Assembly: GCA_014529385.2 (NCBI GenBank)
Contig: CM043964.1
Coordinates: 8,195,497-8,259,496 of the forward strand
DNA from: Adiantum capillus-veneris
Taxonomy: Eukaryota > Streptophyta > Polypodiopsida > Polypodiales > Pteridaceae
Reading direction: 5' to 3'
DNA length: 64,000 bases
The notes beneath the pieces were generated by a model. The model ran no database searches and was not told the origin of the DNA. It saw only the letters and a program-made list of their open reading frames with translations. The position numbers and the translations under genes are program-made. Shown one piece after another: positions 28,216-39,734 of this stretch (position 1 is the first letter of the stretch; every line of letters starts with the position of its first letter).

Positions 28216-31200
28216 CTAATCTAGAAAGAGTGAGGCCGAAGCAACTCCAAGCTCCGAGCGCAAGAGGATGAAACGTGACTCATTGAGGCCTTTGGTCAAA
28301 ATGTCTGCAATCATCTGGTCACTTGGACAGTGTTCAACCATAATGGTTCCCTTGCGTACTTCATACCTGACATAATGATAATGGACAGCAATGTGCTTTG
28401 ACTTATTATGTTGAACATAGTCTTTTGCAAGACTAATAGCACTTTGGTTGTCACACCGCAAGGGTGTGCTAGAAAGAGGAGAGTGACCAATATCAACCAG
28501 CATTTGTCGAAGCCAAATCAACTCACGAGCTGCAAGTGATGCTGCAACATATTCTGACTTAGTCGTAGAAACTGCAACACAACGTTGTTTCTTGCTGGTC
28601 CAAGAAACAAGACAACCATTTATAAAGAAGCAATTTCCACTAGTAGATCGCATAGATAAATGTGAGCTTGCCCAGTCTGCATCTGTGTAACCCAAAAGAG
28701 AAAGAGATTGCATAGAATCCGATGTGAGTTGTTGTCGATAGACTAAACCAAAATCTGTAGTGCCTTTCAAGTATTTCAATACACGCTTTGCCGCAGACCA
28801 ATGCTTAAGAGAAGGACCTGCAAGATGTTGTCCAAGATAGTTAGCAGCAAACAGAATATCAGGACGAGTGTTCATGCCAACAAACTGAAGACATCCAATC
28901 AAGTTAGCATAAGGTTGATTTGTGACAAGTTGACCGCCATTGTCAGAAGTATTCTTCGTAGAGCTCGCAAGACAAGGTGTGTTGGCTGAATGTGCAGATT
29001 CCATACCAAATTTTTGAATAGTATCTGCAATAAACTTTGACTGTCGAAGGAATAAAATATCTTTTGTACGGTTCCGTTGGATTTGAATGCCAAGACAAGA
29101 GTGAATCTCTCCAAGATCCACCATATCGAATGCAGAAGACAATAACTTTTTCACTTGTTGAAGAAATCCCAAATCATTGGAAACAAGGATGGTATCATCC
29201 ACATAAAGAGCAAGAATCACAAAACTGCTACCTTGGCGTTTTATGTATAAGTTGGGGTCTGACGAGCAAGAGATGTATCCTTTAGAGGTGAGAAAAAGAT
29301 CAAATTTTGTATACCAGGCTCGCGAAGCTTGTTTGAGACCATATAGTGCCTTATGGAGTTGAGCAACAAGGTCTTCTTTACCTGGAATAACAAACCCTTC
29401 TGGTTGTTCCATATAAATTTCCTCTTCCAAGTCACCATTAAGAAAAGCAGTTCGCACATCCATTTGATGAGCTTCTAAATCAAATTGAACAGCAAATGCC
29501 AATAAAACTCGAACACTTGTAATGCGAACAACTGGTGAAAAAGTCTCTTGATAATCAACACCAGCTACTTGGGAGTAACCTTTTGCACTTAAACGCGCCT
29601 TGAACTTGTCAAAAGATCCATCTGCTTTTATTTTTGTTTTATACACCCACTTACATTTAATAGCTGTACGACCAGGAGGTAATTCAGTTAGTATCCATGT
29701 ACCTTTAGAGATAAGAGAATCGTACTCTGCTTCCATAGCCTCTTGCCATTGATCCTTTTGTGGTGAAGAGATAGCTTCATCATAATTAACGGAATCTTCA
29801 GAAGTAGAAAAAGCATTATCAGCAATATCGTCATCATAAACATGACATGAGCCGTGTTCAAAATCAATAGGCAGATCAACAAAAATATCAATATCATCAT
29901 TGGCAACATTTGGAATGGATGGTTGTGAGGAGGAAAGTTGCTCTATAGGAAGAGTTTCATCTTCTGAAAGAAATGGAAAAGCCTGAAGCAATGATTTAGT
30001 ATCATCAGAATCATCCATGGACCATGAGCCTCCCATAAGCTGTTCGTTAAAAGTAGCATCACGATTCACAATTACTTTCTTGGAGGAAGGTTCATAGAAT
30101 TTGTAACCTTTGGAAGTGTCAGAATATCCAATAAAAATAACTTTAAGACCAGGAGCATCAAGCTTTGTTCGTGTTTCTTTGGGAACATGAATATAAGCAA
30201 TACATCCAAAGGTTCGAAAATGAGATACAGAAGGAATGTCACCTGTCCATGCTGTGATGGGTATCTTACCAGAGGGTGCAGTAGTAGGAAGATGATTCTG
30301 AATAAATACTGCTGTCAAAGTAGCTTCAGCCCAAAAAACACGAGATAAGCCAGAATGAATCAGCATACATCTTACAGCATTGAGAATAGTGCGATTCTTT
30401 CGTTCAGCAACACCATTCTGTTGAGGCGAATATGGAATAGTGTGTTCATGATGAATTCCACTATCAGCACAGTAACTCACAAACTCTCGAGAAACATATT
30501 CGCCTCCATTGTCACTACGAAGCTTCTTAAGGCGATGACCAGTTTGAAGTTCCGCAGCCTTGTGGAATTGTTTGAAAACAGATAAGGCTTCAGATTTTTG
30601 TCTAAGTAGAAATCCAGTCGTATACCTTGAGAAATCATCAATGAAATTAATGAAGTAGCGATATTGTGATCTCGAAGAAGGTAGAGGTCCACATATATCA
30701 GTATGAACAAGATCCAAGATGTCATGAGAATGAGTTGTATTTGAAAGAGGAAAGGGTTTACGATTGTGTTTCCCAAGAGCACAAAATTCACAAATTCCCA
30801 TATGGGGATGGGCTTTAAGATCCATGCCATGAACAAGATCACGACGTTGAAGATCAAGGAGTTTTGAGAAATCAGCATGAACAAAACGGTGATGCCATAC
30901 TTTGCAATCATGATCACCTGGAGCAGTGACAATATTTGCTACAGCATCGTTGAGAGAGAGTTCAAATAAATTACCGTTTCGAGGAGCAGTGGCTATAGTC
31001 TGTACATCTTTCTCAATTCGGCATTTGGTATAATCAAATCCAACAAAAAGACCAAGATCAACAAGTCTAGCAACTGAAAGAAGATTACGTTGAAGATCTG
31101 GTACATGTAATACTCCTCGCAAAATTCGAGTGGAAGAAGATAAGGTACCAAGATATAAGTCTCCAATACCCTTTACTTGACAAGTAGTATCATCAGCAAG

Positions 31201-32403
31201 ATAAACAACACGTTGAGCTGGCAGTGGATGATAGTTATGGAGCCACTTAGACTGATATGTCATATTTCCTGTAGCACCAGAATCGACAATAAAAAGTGAT
31301 CCATCACGTACATGAAGTATTCTGTCTGGAGCAACTGAATATAGGACGCAGCTTATTTTTGGTACAATGTTGTTTCGATGTTCAGTAGCATATGCTCTAT
31401 TCCGATCTGTGTCGAATCGACGCTTATAACACATATGAGTGGGATGATCAGATCGTCCACAATATTCACAAGAAGAAGAAGAAGAGTCTCTAGATAAACG
31501 TGGTTGTTTTGTGGTAATATTGTGTTCTTCATCATATTGACGTGCCCAACAATCATCTTCAGTATGGCCATTTCTGTTGCAGTAAGAACATTGCTTATTA
31601 GGAAATTTGAGACGAGAGAAAATATTACCGCGACGGCCACCTCTGCGGTTTCCTCGTTGAAATGGACGCCTTCGAGCATAAAAAGCACGTTCCATCTGTT
31701 GTGACTCAGTCTCCTCTTGTGAAATCATAGCTGTATCGTGACCAGCATTCCGACGTTCTTGACGTTGAGAGTATTCAATTAAAGACATGCAAGCTTGGTC
31801 GAAATCAAGACCATCTTTATTAGAGAGAATAGTAACAATGTTATCATAAGAAGAGTCCTTCACCGTATCAAGGAGAAGTGTAATCAGTTGCTTTTGTGGA
31901 ACAGGATCACCGGCAGCAGCAAGTTGATTAATAATAGATTTGAAAGACTCAATATGTCCCGTCATGGCAGTACCAACTTCATATTGTAACTTGTTAAGCA
32001 ACCCTCTCAAATAAAGTATTTCTGTAACAGATTTCTTCTGAAAGTTTGCAATAAGGTACTTCCATACGTCATGGGAAGTAGGCAGTTCATACATAGCAAG
32101 CAAAAGGGAATCAGTAAGAGCAGAAAGAATATAACGACGAGCTGCTTTATCACGTCGTTGCCAATCCGTATAGGCAACATTCCAATCTTCAAATATAGGT
32201 CCTTCAGTGATAAGCACGTTATCATTATCCGTATCAACAGGCTGAGGTGGACAAACACGATTTCCAAGAACAACATCGGAGAGTTCATCGCCTTCAAGAA
32301 TTAACAACATCTTTGCTTTCCAGCCTGGAAATCCTTGACCTTGGAAAGGAGGAACAGAACGTTGGCCAGAAGGAAAGCCGTTGACGAGAATATTCATAGC
32401 CAT
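28216..32403 (-). CDS. Intact Ty1/copia Gag-Pol polyprotein
   Basis: 1395 codons without a stop or frameshift. Starting at MAMNILVNG (the frame is open farther upstream, but this ATG begins the Gag similarity) the order is: Gag helical domain; zinc knuckles CSYCNRNGHTEDDC (272-285) and CEYCGRSDHPTHMC (312-325); protease with DSGA (374-377); integrase with an HHCC region (~504-541) and D568, D631, E667; reverse transcriptase with YVDD (1067-1070); and RNase H with DADWA (~1241), E1284 and D1318. All catalytic residues I can check are present. The protein would package and copy element RNA and integrate it. Without a visible 5' LTR, expression and autonomous transposition of this copy are doubtful, but it could supply proteins in trans. 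Confidence 0.95.
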   Translation of the reverse strand: MAMNILVNGFPSGQRSVPPFQGQGFPGWKAKMLLILEGDELSDVVLGNRVCPPQPVDTDNDNVLITEGPIFEDWNVAYTDWQRRDKAARRYILSALTDSLLLAMYELPTSHDVWKYLIANFQKKSVTEILYLRGLLNKLQYEVGTAMTGHIESFKSIINQLAAAGDPVPQKQLITLLLDTVKDSSYDNIVTILSNKDGLDFDQACMSLIEYSQRQERRNAGHDTAMISQEETESQQMERAFYARRRPFQRGNRRGGRRGNIFSRLKFPNKQCSYCNRNGHTEDDCWARQYDEEHNITTKQPRLSRDSSSSSCEYCGRSDHPTHMCYKRRFDTDRNRAYATEHRNNIVPKISCVLYSVAPDRILHVRDGSLFIVDSGATGNMTYQSKWLHNYHPLPAQRVVYLADDTTCQVKGIGDLYLGTLSSSTRILRGVLHVPDLQRNLLSVARLVDLGLFVGFDYTKCRIEKDVQTIATAPRNGNLFELSLNDAVANIVTAPGDHDCKVWHHRFVHADFSKLLDLQRRDLVHGMDLKAHPHMGICEFCALGKHNRKPFPLSNTTHSHDILDLVHTDICGPLPSSRSQYRYFINFIDDFSRYTTGFLLRQKSEALSVFKQFHKAAELQTGHRLKKLRSDNGGEYVSREFVSYCADSGIHHEHTIPYSPQQNGVAERKNRTILNAVRCMLIHSGLSRVFWAEATLTAVFIQNHLPTTAPSGKIPITAWTGDIPSVSHFRTFGCIAYIHVPKETRTKLDAPGLKVIFIGYSDTSKGYKFYEPSSKKVIVNRDATFNEQLMGGSWSMDDSDDTKSLLQAFPFLSEDETLPIEQLSSSQPSIPNVANDDIDIFVDLPIDFEHGSCHVYDDDIADNAFSTSEDSVNYDEAISSPQKDQWQEAMEAEYDSLISKGTWILTELPPGRTAIKCKWVYKTKIKADGSFDKFKARLSAKGYSQVAGVDYQETFSPVVRITSVRVLLAFAVQFDLEAHQMDVRTAFLNGDLEEEIYMEQPEGFVIPGKEDLVAQLHKALYGLKQASRAWYTKFDLFLTSKGYISCSSDPNLYIKRQGSSFVILALYVDDTILVSNDLGFLQQVKKLLSSAFDMVDLGEIHSCLGIQIQRNRTKDILFLRQSKFIADTIQKFGMESAHSANTPCLASSTKNTSDNGGQLVTNQPYANLIGCLQFVGMNTRPDILFAANYLGQHLAGPSLKHWSAAKRVLKYLKGTTDFGLVYRQQLTSDSMQSLSLLGYTDADWASSHLSMRSTSGNCFFINGCLVSWTSKKQRCVAVSTTKSEYVAASLAARELIWLRQMLVDIGHSPLSSTPLRCDNQSAISLAKDYVQHNKSKHIAVHYHYVRYEVRKGTIMVEHCPSDQMIADILTKGLNESRFILLRSELGVASASLFLD

Positions 32404-33230
32404 ATCTTGTTGCGAGAAGACGTATAAGATAAGATCGCAGAATCTGCACACCATATATGGTGAAGGCCGCAATTGAGAATGAGAGAGATATGAGTATTGC
32501 GTTTTTTCAACGATAAACGTAAGAAGGATGCTCAAGGAACGTCCAAAGATGTGAGAGACGTCACCCAAAAAAAAGACAGGGTAAAGGAGACGTTAATAAT
32601 AAACGAGTCCTCAAAATAGAGTGGCGTGAGACGCAAGATTGACGGCCACAATATGAATAGCAAAAAGCTAAATCTTCTCGAAAAAGTTAACGCCAAAATA
32701 AGAAAAACGATCGCGGACGCTTCACGAAGAAGTAGGACGAAGAAAGCTGCGTCAAGCTCTATTGCAGTAAAAACAGCATAACTTTCTGCTGCGAACTCTG
32801 ATTGACGCAAACCTAGAACTCAAATCGAAGGGCTCGAGGAGACGAACAAGTTTTGGATGAAAAGTGCCATTGCACTACGCTCCGTTGCGCTTTTTCCGTT
32901 TCTCCAAATTTTGAGCAGAACAGCAAGAAAAATTGAGATGAAGTTCAGGGTGTCATTAACAAGAAAACGTAATCAACGATTAGATTGATTATAAATAAAC
33001 GCCACATAAAACACTAATCATATTCTTCTTAACACAAAACAACCACAACTAACAAGAATCAACGCTCAAAAATAAAATTTGTAACAATTTTGAATCTTAC
33101 ATGCGAATCGCATACACATACTGTTGTCACCATGAATTGAATCGGCGCGTGCTGGCGGGTGACAGATGCTAGTCTATGTACCTACGCTAGGTGTTTTTGT
33201 GGTGTACAGAGAGTTTGTTTTTTGGTGTGC
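32404..33230 (-). other. Copia 5' leader remnant and junction
   Basis: The frame stays open to 32568 but without Gag similarity. 32570-33110 has no PBS or LTR. The boundary with neighbouring repeat DNA is not defined. Confidence 0.45.
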
Positions 33231-34658
33231 AGTTTTTGAGTGCAATAAGCCTGTATGTGGTTGAACATAAATGTTCAACAAGGGGGTGGGCAATGATGGT
33301 GCAACCTCGAGCTAGAAAGTGGTCAATGCCAAGCAGAGGTTGCAGATAGGTGCAATGCAGAAGGCTAGGGTAGGTACCAAGGTCCTAGGCAACATAGTGG
33401 CTATGGAAATAAATGCCTAATGTGGTTTTTTAGGACAAAGGTGTGCTAGAAAGAGCTAAGTAGGGTGATGGACTTCTATGCCCGAGATGTGGATTTAATG
33501 TGCTAGAATGTGGTATCCACTGTGTTTTCCATGCTGATCTAGATGGCTCATTAAATGGAGCTATGCAGAAGGAGATATGTCAGTTTGAATGTGAAGGTGG
33601 TTGCAGATTCTCGATGGGATGGACATGTGCGGCTAGACTAGAGAAGTGGATGTGAAGTGATAGGGTTGAAGTGCTCAACTTATGGAGCTTCTCGGTCTTT
33701 TTAGATCGATGATCGGACTCACGGTGTGCAATATATGAGCTGTCAAAGTTTGGATAGGGGCAAGGTTCTGGAAGGTGGAGGACATCATGGGAGGATAGTG
33801 CAAATTGATGGCACGTCAATCTGGTTCTTGGTCAGCAAGATACGGCGAGTCGAATGTAGGGGCAGTTGCTCGAGAAAGCAGTGCCATTTGTTTTTTCCTG
33901 TTTTCTGGCGGCCTTGTTGAGCAGGCCTAGAAAAATCGAGAGGCGACGAGAATTATGTTTAACCAAGCCCACAATGCAGGCTTTCAGCCAGGTCTTACAG
34001 CTTGGGTATTAGGCCTCAGGGCAACAAGTTACACTTGCTTGAAGATGGCAAAAGAAGGAAGGTTTCTTTGAGATTTGTAGGGGGTTTCAAGGGAGTTCAA
34101 AAGTGGGAGTCCTCAACGCATGCCACGTAGCACCCAGTGAACCCAAATGCACAAGGGAAGGCAGGACACTCAAGCTTTATAGCATGGGCCATGAGCCTTA
34201 GTAGGTACACAAACAGGGAGAGAGCGGAGCTCCCTCACCCTGTGGGGATGACGTGAGTTGTGAGTGCTGCATTCGCAAGCCTGGTGGCGCATGGCAGCCC
34301 TGCAGGGTGGGAATGTGGTGGTTTTGGCTAGCACGAGGTGGTGCCAGTGGTGCGTGTTCCCGCTGGTGATGATTCGACACCTAGCGATGATGGTGACGTG
34401 GTGGGCGCATAAGGGACTATGCCCGCGCCCATGAGACAAACCTTTGCTGAGGGCAAAAGCCCCCCCCCCCCCCCCCCCCCCCCTCAATAGCGATGTCACT
34501 ATTGCCTGGGGAAGGGGTTCCCGCGGCAGGTGACTATGAGTCAGTGAGAGAGAGAAAGATCCCAAGGTCTGCCAAGTGTACAAGGGGAAAATCAAAGGGC
34601 GAGCTCGTATCAAGGTCGGCCAAGAAAAGGTGAAAGCAAGGAGATAGGCCGGCACCAG
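33231..34658 (+). repeat. Second copy of repeat family G, interrupted by gypsy element 3
   Basis: Close match to 26870-27720, and from 34080 on to 45950-46318 including the CATAAGGGACTATGCCC...GAGGGCAAAAG segment. It ends at the target duplication ACCAG at 34654-34658 and presumably resumes at 42553. Contains a 24-base C run (34460-34483) next to a palindrome. Confidence 0.75.
34460..34504 (+). other. C run plus palindrome CAATAGCGA/TCACTATTG
   Basis: Twenty-four C residues are followed by a palindrome (34485-34504) with 9-bp arms, one mismatch and a 2-base centre, then a G-rich stretch. It is an inverted-orientation member of the palindrome family found at 42706, 43155, 44702 and 44998. Confidence 0.8.
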
Positions 34659-35817
34659 TGTAATAGGATTAGTCTTTGAAGTTCGTAAAGTCGAAAAGAA
34701 TGTAGCAGGACATATCTTTTGTTAGCACGATTTGAAAGATTGTTGAATAGTCTATTAAATAGAGCTTATACCAATGAGTTGAGATATTAAGAGAGAACAT
34801 ATATTCCTTTTTTTTAAATAATACACTAAAGACGGATTTGATAAAGATTAATGAATAACAGATAGTCTGTCTATGAACAGTAAAATTGAGATTTTTATTA
34901 ATATTAATGTTTTATATTTATGTGTTTTAGCTTAAAATGCATGGGTAGGCTTAAAATAAGTTGTAAAAGTAGTGGAGACCCAAAAATAGAGGTTTTATGA
35001 GTCGCGACCTAAAAGTTGCGTTTTTAGCCAAACAGAGATGTTTTTCGTAATTCTGTCCGCGTTACCTTGTAGAATAGACCTATTCCCGTTGTTTTGAGTA
35101 CCTGGATTTCTCTGTTCTGAGTTCGTTTGTAAAAGTTATGATGAAAACAAACAGAAGGCAGTAGCAGTGTAGGGTACACAGGGACAGACAGACATACAAC
35201 ATCATACAGTGCTCCCTGCTATCAACCAAGAAGTAGATTGTTTCTTCATGGTAGAGTATGGAAATTGAGATTATGAAGGTATTTAATTATGTTTTTTTAC
35301 TTTGATTATCATGTTGAATTGGTTGCACGAGTATGTTCTTTTGGCTATTTTGTAGGCGATGCAGAAATCAATGTGTGAAACAGGATCTGTGCAAAGTGTC
35401 ATGATAGAAATCTAACATTTACGGATCGCTTAGCGATCACGTTCTTATATTATTCTCGCAGGTATACTTGGTATGAAAATCATGCAGGCTTTTCGAGGAA
35501 AAGAAGGATAAAAGCACGACGGGTGGTGCGTTTGGGGATCATTCACCGATCTCTTCTTCTGCGAGTGCGAGTGCGAGTGAGAGTGAGAGTGAGAGTGCGA
35601 GTGTGAGTGGGAGTGCGAGTGAGACGCTGCATGCAAGCGAACTGAAGCTTGGGGGTGGTCGGGAGGTTCGAGCTCCGTACAACGAAGTGCGCCCATATAT
35701 TTTGCTCCTCTGTTGTATCAAAACTCTACAAAGATTCATCAATACAAAGATTCATCAATACAAAGATCTCTTTCTCTATCTTTTGCTATCGATCTCTATT
35801 ATTCCGTTCCCGTGACA
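34659..35817 (+). repeat. 5' LTR of gypsy element 3 (1159 bp)
   Basis: Starts TGTAATAGGATTAG and ends CCGTGACA. Contains a hexamer array GCGAGT/GAGAGT of ten units at 35561-35620, a TATATTTT box at ~35694, and a 16-bp duplication (AAAGATTCATCAATAC) absent from the 3' LTR. Confidence 0.95.
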
Positions 35818-35819
35818 AT

Positions 35820-35831
35820 TGGTATCAGAGC
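35820..35831 (+). promoter_or_regulatory. Primer-binding site of element 3
   Basis: TGGTATCAGAGC, complementary to initiator tRNA-Met, two bases after the LTR. Confidence 0.94.
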
Positions 35832-35849
35832 AAGCGGTTGATTCTGGAC

Positions 35850-36237
35850 ATGGAAGGATACGAGACCTAATTCGGCGACTATGAGAAGATCTGAAAATTG
35901 CAAATCGGGAGCGTGCTGAGGCTCTGCGGGGCAAAGTAGCACGAGAGCTTGATATCTATGTAGACCTTGATGGCCAACATGAAGGTGAAAACCATGCTAA
36001 TCCACCTGGAAACAATAATCATCGTGGCGGCGCTTGGGTACTGCCAAAAGAAACGATGACGATATGGGAGGAGCGACAACCAAATCATTCTTAACGAAGG
36101 CTAAGCTTAAAGAGTTTGATGGCATAAGAAAGATATGCAAAGATTTAGAAGCGTGGATTGAAGAACTCAAAGATTTGGATTATACTTTCAATATCGAGAA
36201 CACGACCACGAGACTTTCGAATGCTCGAGCAAGGTGA
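35850..36237 (+). pseudogene. gag: gag remnant of element 3
   Basis: An ATG at ~35850 is followed within a few codons by a stop, and later frames give pieces with Gag-like character. The best is 36034-36237, with SFLTKAKLKEFDGIRK and EAWIEELKDLDYTF. Compared with a normal Gag of several hundred residues almost all of it is missing, including any zinc knuckle, so a large deletion removed the gag 3' part. Confidence 0.6.
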
Positions 36238-36397
36238 CCGATAAGACAATACGTACCAAGATGGCTCAATTGGAGACTTTTGGCGATGCGTACGATAAAG
36301 GTAAGTCATCTACCCCTTCTTTGTGATGTTTTATGTCTTTGATACGTCCTTTGAAAGCTTCTGTGAGATCAAACTGATGGGTAGAAGTTGAGATTAA

Positions 36398-36710
36398 AAT
36401 TTGAATTTCTTAATTGATTTGGATAGTATTCATTGCTTCTTATCGTCTAAATTGATTGAGAAATTAAACTTGAAATTAAATCGAGAAGTTAAAAGATTTG
36501 TGGACTTAACTAGTGGTAATAATAGTTCCACGAAAGAGTTAGTAGAAAATTTGTTTTTTTTTTTTTTTTCTTTGAAGAGTCGAAATCATAAAGATGATTT
36601 CTATAACATAAACATTGATATGCATGATGTTATCATTGGTATCAATTAGATCATTGAAAATCATGTTTTGATTGATTGTTAAGAAAGAAAAATATATCTT
36701 TAATCATTTG
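36398..36710 (+). pseudogene. pro: Aspartic protease remnant of element 3
   Basis: FLIDLDSIHCFLSSKLIEKLNL corresponds to the active-site region of gypsy proteases, with the catalytic motif D-S/T-G degraded to D-L-D-S. MHDVIIGIN matches the usual ILGMDW region and is followed by a stop. A poly-T run near 36550 suggests slippage or insertion. Confidence 0.65.
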
Positions 36711-36924
36711 ATGATGATAAGTCACACTCTTTGTGGAAAGAAAGAGATTCTAAATCTAGTTTTGGCAATGGAATTGATAAGGTGACTTAGATAAGAGTGT
36801 GAGACGTTGCTTGTGTTTGCTTGTGTGAGACGTTGCTTGTGTTTGCTAATGAGATTAAAGAGAATCTAGGGATAAACATAAAGACACAAATCGAGAATTT
36901 ATAGAGGATCTCTTACATGAAGTT

Positions 36925-37928
36925 AAGGATGTGTTCCGGGACGATCTTCCTAGTATACCTCCGCCTAGAGCGGTAGACCATGCCATAGATCTATATCCAG
37001 GAGCGACACCTTATTCCAGATCTCCATACAGACTCAATATTGATGAGCTTAAAGAGCTCAAGATACAACTTGATGATCTTTTGAAAAAGGGTTTCATTAA
37101 ACCTAGTGTATCTCCTTGGGGTAGTCCTGTGTTATTCCAAAAGAAAAAGGATGGTACATATAGGTTATGCATCGACTATAGGGGATTAAACAAAAAGACC
37201 ATTAAGAACAAATATCCTCTTCCTCACATAGATGAAATGCTTAGTCATTTGAGTGGTGCCACAATATTTTCAAAGGTTGATCTTCGTTCTGGCTACCATC
37301 AAATCCGCATTAAGGTCGAGGACATTCCAAAGATTTCTTTTCGTACACGTTATGGACATTATGAATTTAGAGTTCTTTCTTTTGGTTTGACTAATGCACC
37401 AACAACTTTCATGTGCTTAATGAATAATATTTTTCACCCGTATCTTGAGGACTTCATTCTGGTATTCTTGGATAATATTTTGTGTATTCTACGAATGAAG
37501 AAGATCATGCATTGCACTTAAAGAAAACATTTGAGGTTTTGCGTGAACATAAATTGTATGCCAAAGCAAGTAAGTATTCTTTTGCAAAGGATCAGATTGT
37601 GTATTTGGGAAGAGTGATTTCTAAAGAGGGGATTCACATTGATCTTGATAAAGTTAAGACTATGTTAGTAAGAGATGTAAGAAGCTTTATGGGTCTAGCA
37701 GAATATGAGAGAGCACACATTAAAGATTTCTCTAAGATAGCAAGTCCTTTGACCAAATTGACCAAGAAAGACAAGGGTTTTGTGTGGACTTCTAGCTGTG
37801 AGACTGCTTTTGAGACCTTGAAGGCTAAAATAGCGGAAAATTTTGTTTTAAAAGTTCTTGAGATGGGCAAACCATTTAATTTGTTGTGTCCTGTGACGCT
37901 AGTGGTGAACAATTGGGTTGTGTTTTGA
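36925..37928 (+). pseudogene. pol: Reverse transcriptase of element 3, active site mutated
   Basis: Clear RT motifs: [32 protein letters not shown] and [12 protein letters not shown]. The catalytic Y/F-x-D-D block reads FLDN (37465-37476), so one of the two metal-binding aspartates is lost. A frameshift directly after it (~37480) moves the frame to [20 protein letters not shown] short deletion removes the WP-rich link before VRDVRSFMGLAEY. A further frameshift and a TAA (~37930) separate RNase H. Confidence 0.92.
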
Positions 37929-37942
37929 CACAATAAGGAAGA

Positions 37943-39694
37943 GTGGTTGCATATGAGTTTAGGAAATTAAGACGACATGAATTGAACTATGCAACACATG
38001 ATCTAGAATTGCTTGCTGTTGTTCATGCATTGAAGCATTGGCGTCATCTCTTGCTTGGTGTAAAATTTAAATTGCGTACTGATCATAAAAACTTGAAGTA
38101 TATTTTAACTCAGCCATTGTTAAATAACAGACAAGGAAGATGGATTGAATTGCTGGCTGAGTATGACTTTGATTTGAAGTATTTGTGTGGAAAAGAAAAT
38201 AAAGTTGCAGATGCATTGAGTTGTAGGTCCATGTGTAATTTGTTGACTGTTGTGCGATCCAACTTGATTGATGAGATACATGTTGAAGTTGAAAACGATT
38301 CTTTTTACATGCCTATTTTGAAATTCTTGCGTGAGAATATTGGTGAGATGTATGAGAACAGATATCACTTGTATAAGGGAAATCTGTATTATTATGACCG
38401 CTTGTGTATTCCTGTAAATTCTGCTTTTAAGAGTCAAATTCTGCATGAGTGTCATAACTCACCTTTTTCTGGTTATCCTGGATTGAGTAAGACATATGAA
38501 AAGATTAAAAGTTCATTCTTTTGGCCACGTATGAAATTGGATGTTAAGAATTATGTGCGTGAATGCTTTCAATGTCAACAAGTTAAAATTGAACATAAGA
38601 GGATGCCTGGTGACCTTCAACCCTTAGACATTCCTTTACAGAAGTGGGAGTCTATATCCATGGATTTTATTATTAGACTTCCTACTACTCGTGGAGGGTA
38701 TGACTCGATCTTTGTGGTAGTAGATAGACTCACAAAACAGGCTCACTTCTTTCCCGTGAAAATAACTGATACTGCTTTGACCATTGCACGCTTGTTTGTG
38801 AAAGAGATATTTCGTTTGCATGGCATGCCCAAGAGCATAGTGTCTGACAGAGATTCTAAGTTCACTTCACATTTCTGGAGAGCGACTTTTGACTCTATAG
38901 GTACCCAGTTACGCATGTCTACTGCTTTAAATCATCCTCAAACCGATGGGGAAACGGAGAGAGTGAATCGTATTTTAGAAGATATGTTACGAATGTATGT
39001 CAATGAAAACCAATCTAATTGGAATGAATATCTGCCTTTGGTGGTTGAATTTGCATATAACAGTTCATATCATTCATCTATTAGGATGACTCCGTTTGAG
39101 GCAATGTATGGCTATAACTATCCCACACCTATAAATTTTCTTAGCTCGAGGAATAAGGTAGAACTGTCACCTGAGATGCTTGAGAAAATGGATAACGAGT
39201 TGGCCAAAATCAGGGGGAATATCAGAGAAGCCCAAAAGAGACATAAATTGTATTATGATAAGAAACATCGGGTTGTGGAGTATGAAACTGGGGATATGGT
39301 TTACTTAAAGGTTATTCCCGAGAAGTTTCATTTGATTCTTGGAAAGGATAAGCGATTGTCTCCACGATTTGCTGGGCCATTTAAAATTTTGAAGCGCATT
39401 GGTTCATTAGCTTACAAATTGGAATTGCCTTCTCATGTCAAAGTGCATCCTGTATTTCATGTAAGTTTATTGAAAAAGTATCTTCCTAACGTGCACCATG
39501 TTTTACAGGACAACTCTAAGTTGAAAGATGACGGACCATTGACTGTAGAACCAGACTTAGTACTAGATAGGCGTTTTAAACATCTGAGAAATAGAGAGAT
39601 TGTGGATGTTTTGGTTAAGTGGCAGAACTATCCAGTAGAGGATGCATCATGGGTTGATCTTAGTGTTTTGCAAAGAGAATTTTTCTCTCTTTAG
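37943..39694 (+). pseudogene. int: RNase H, integrase and chromodomain of element 3
   Basis: An open 583-codon segment begins in RNase H (VAYEFRKLRRHELNYATHDLELLAVVHALKHW) and continues through the HHCC zinc region (ECHNSPFSGYPG to CFQCQQ). The integrase core follows, with Asp (SMDFI), Asp (VSDRDSK) and Glu (GETERV), then the GPF/Y region (RFAGPFKILKR). The end is chromodomain-like: VLVKWQNYPVEDASWVDL. A chromodomain places the element among chromoviruses. One Asn insertion changes the canonical TAFHPQTDG to TALNHPQTDG. It is a fragment of a broken polyprotein. Confidence 0.92.
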
Positions 39695-39721
39695 ACCAAC
39701 TCTGAGGACCGAGTTAATTTT

Positions 39722-39734
39722 GATAAGGGGAGAA
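39722..39734 (+). promoter_or_regulatory. Polypurine tract before the internal LTR
   Basis: GATAAGGGGAGAA directly precedes TGTAATAGG. The same site before the outer 3' LTR reads GATAAGGGAAGAA (41386-41398). Confidence 0.88.

Larger units (their letters stand above)
27824..33100 (-). mobile_element. Ty1/copia retrotransposon (element 4), 5' LTR not found
   Basis: The minus strand carries a complete copia polyprotein with order Gag, protease, integrase, RT, RNase H. This is followed by a polypurine tract and a 145-bp LTR at 27824-27968. I searched upstream of the start codon to ~33450 and saw neither a second LTR copy nor a tRNA-Met PBS, so the element seems truncated or rearranged at its 5' end. 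The right boundary is approximate. It lies between two same-orientation copies of repeat family G. Confidence 0.88.

Noticed and set aside
32795-32810. Degenerate PBS (ACTCTGATTGA) upstream of the copia polyprotein
   Set aside because: Too few matches to GCTCTGATACCA and not adjacent to any LTR-like end.
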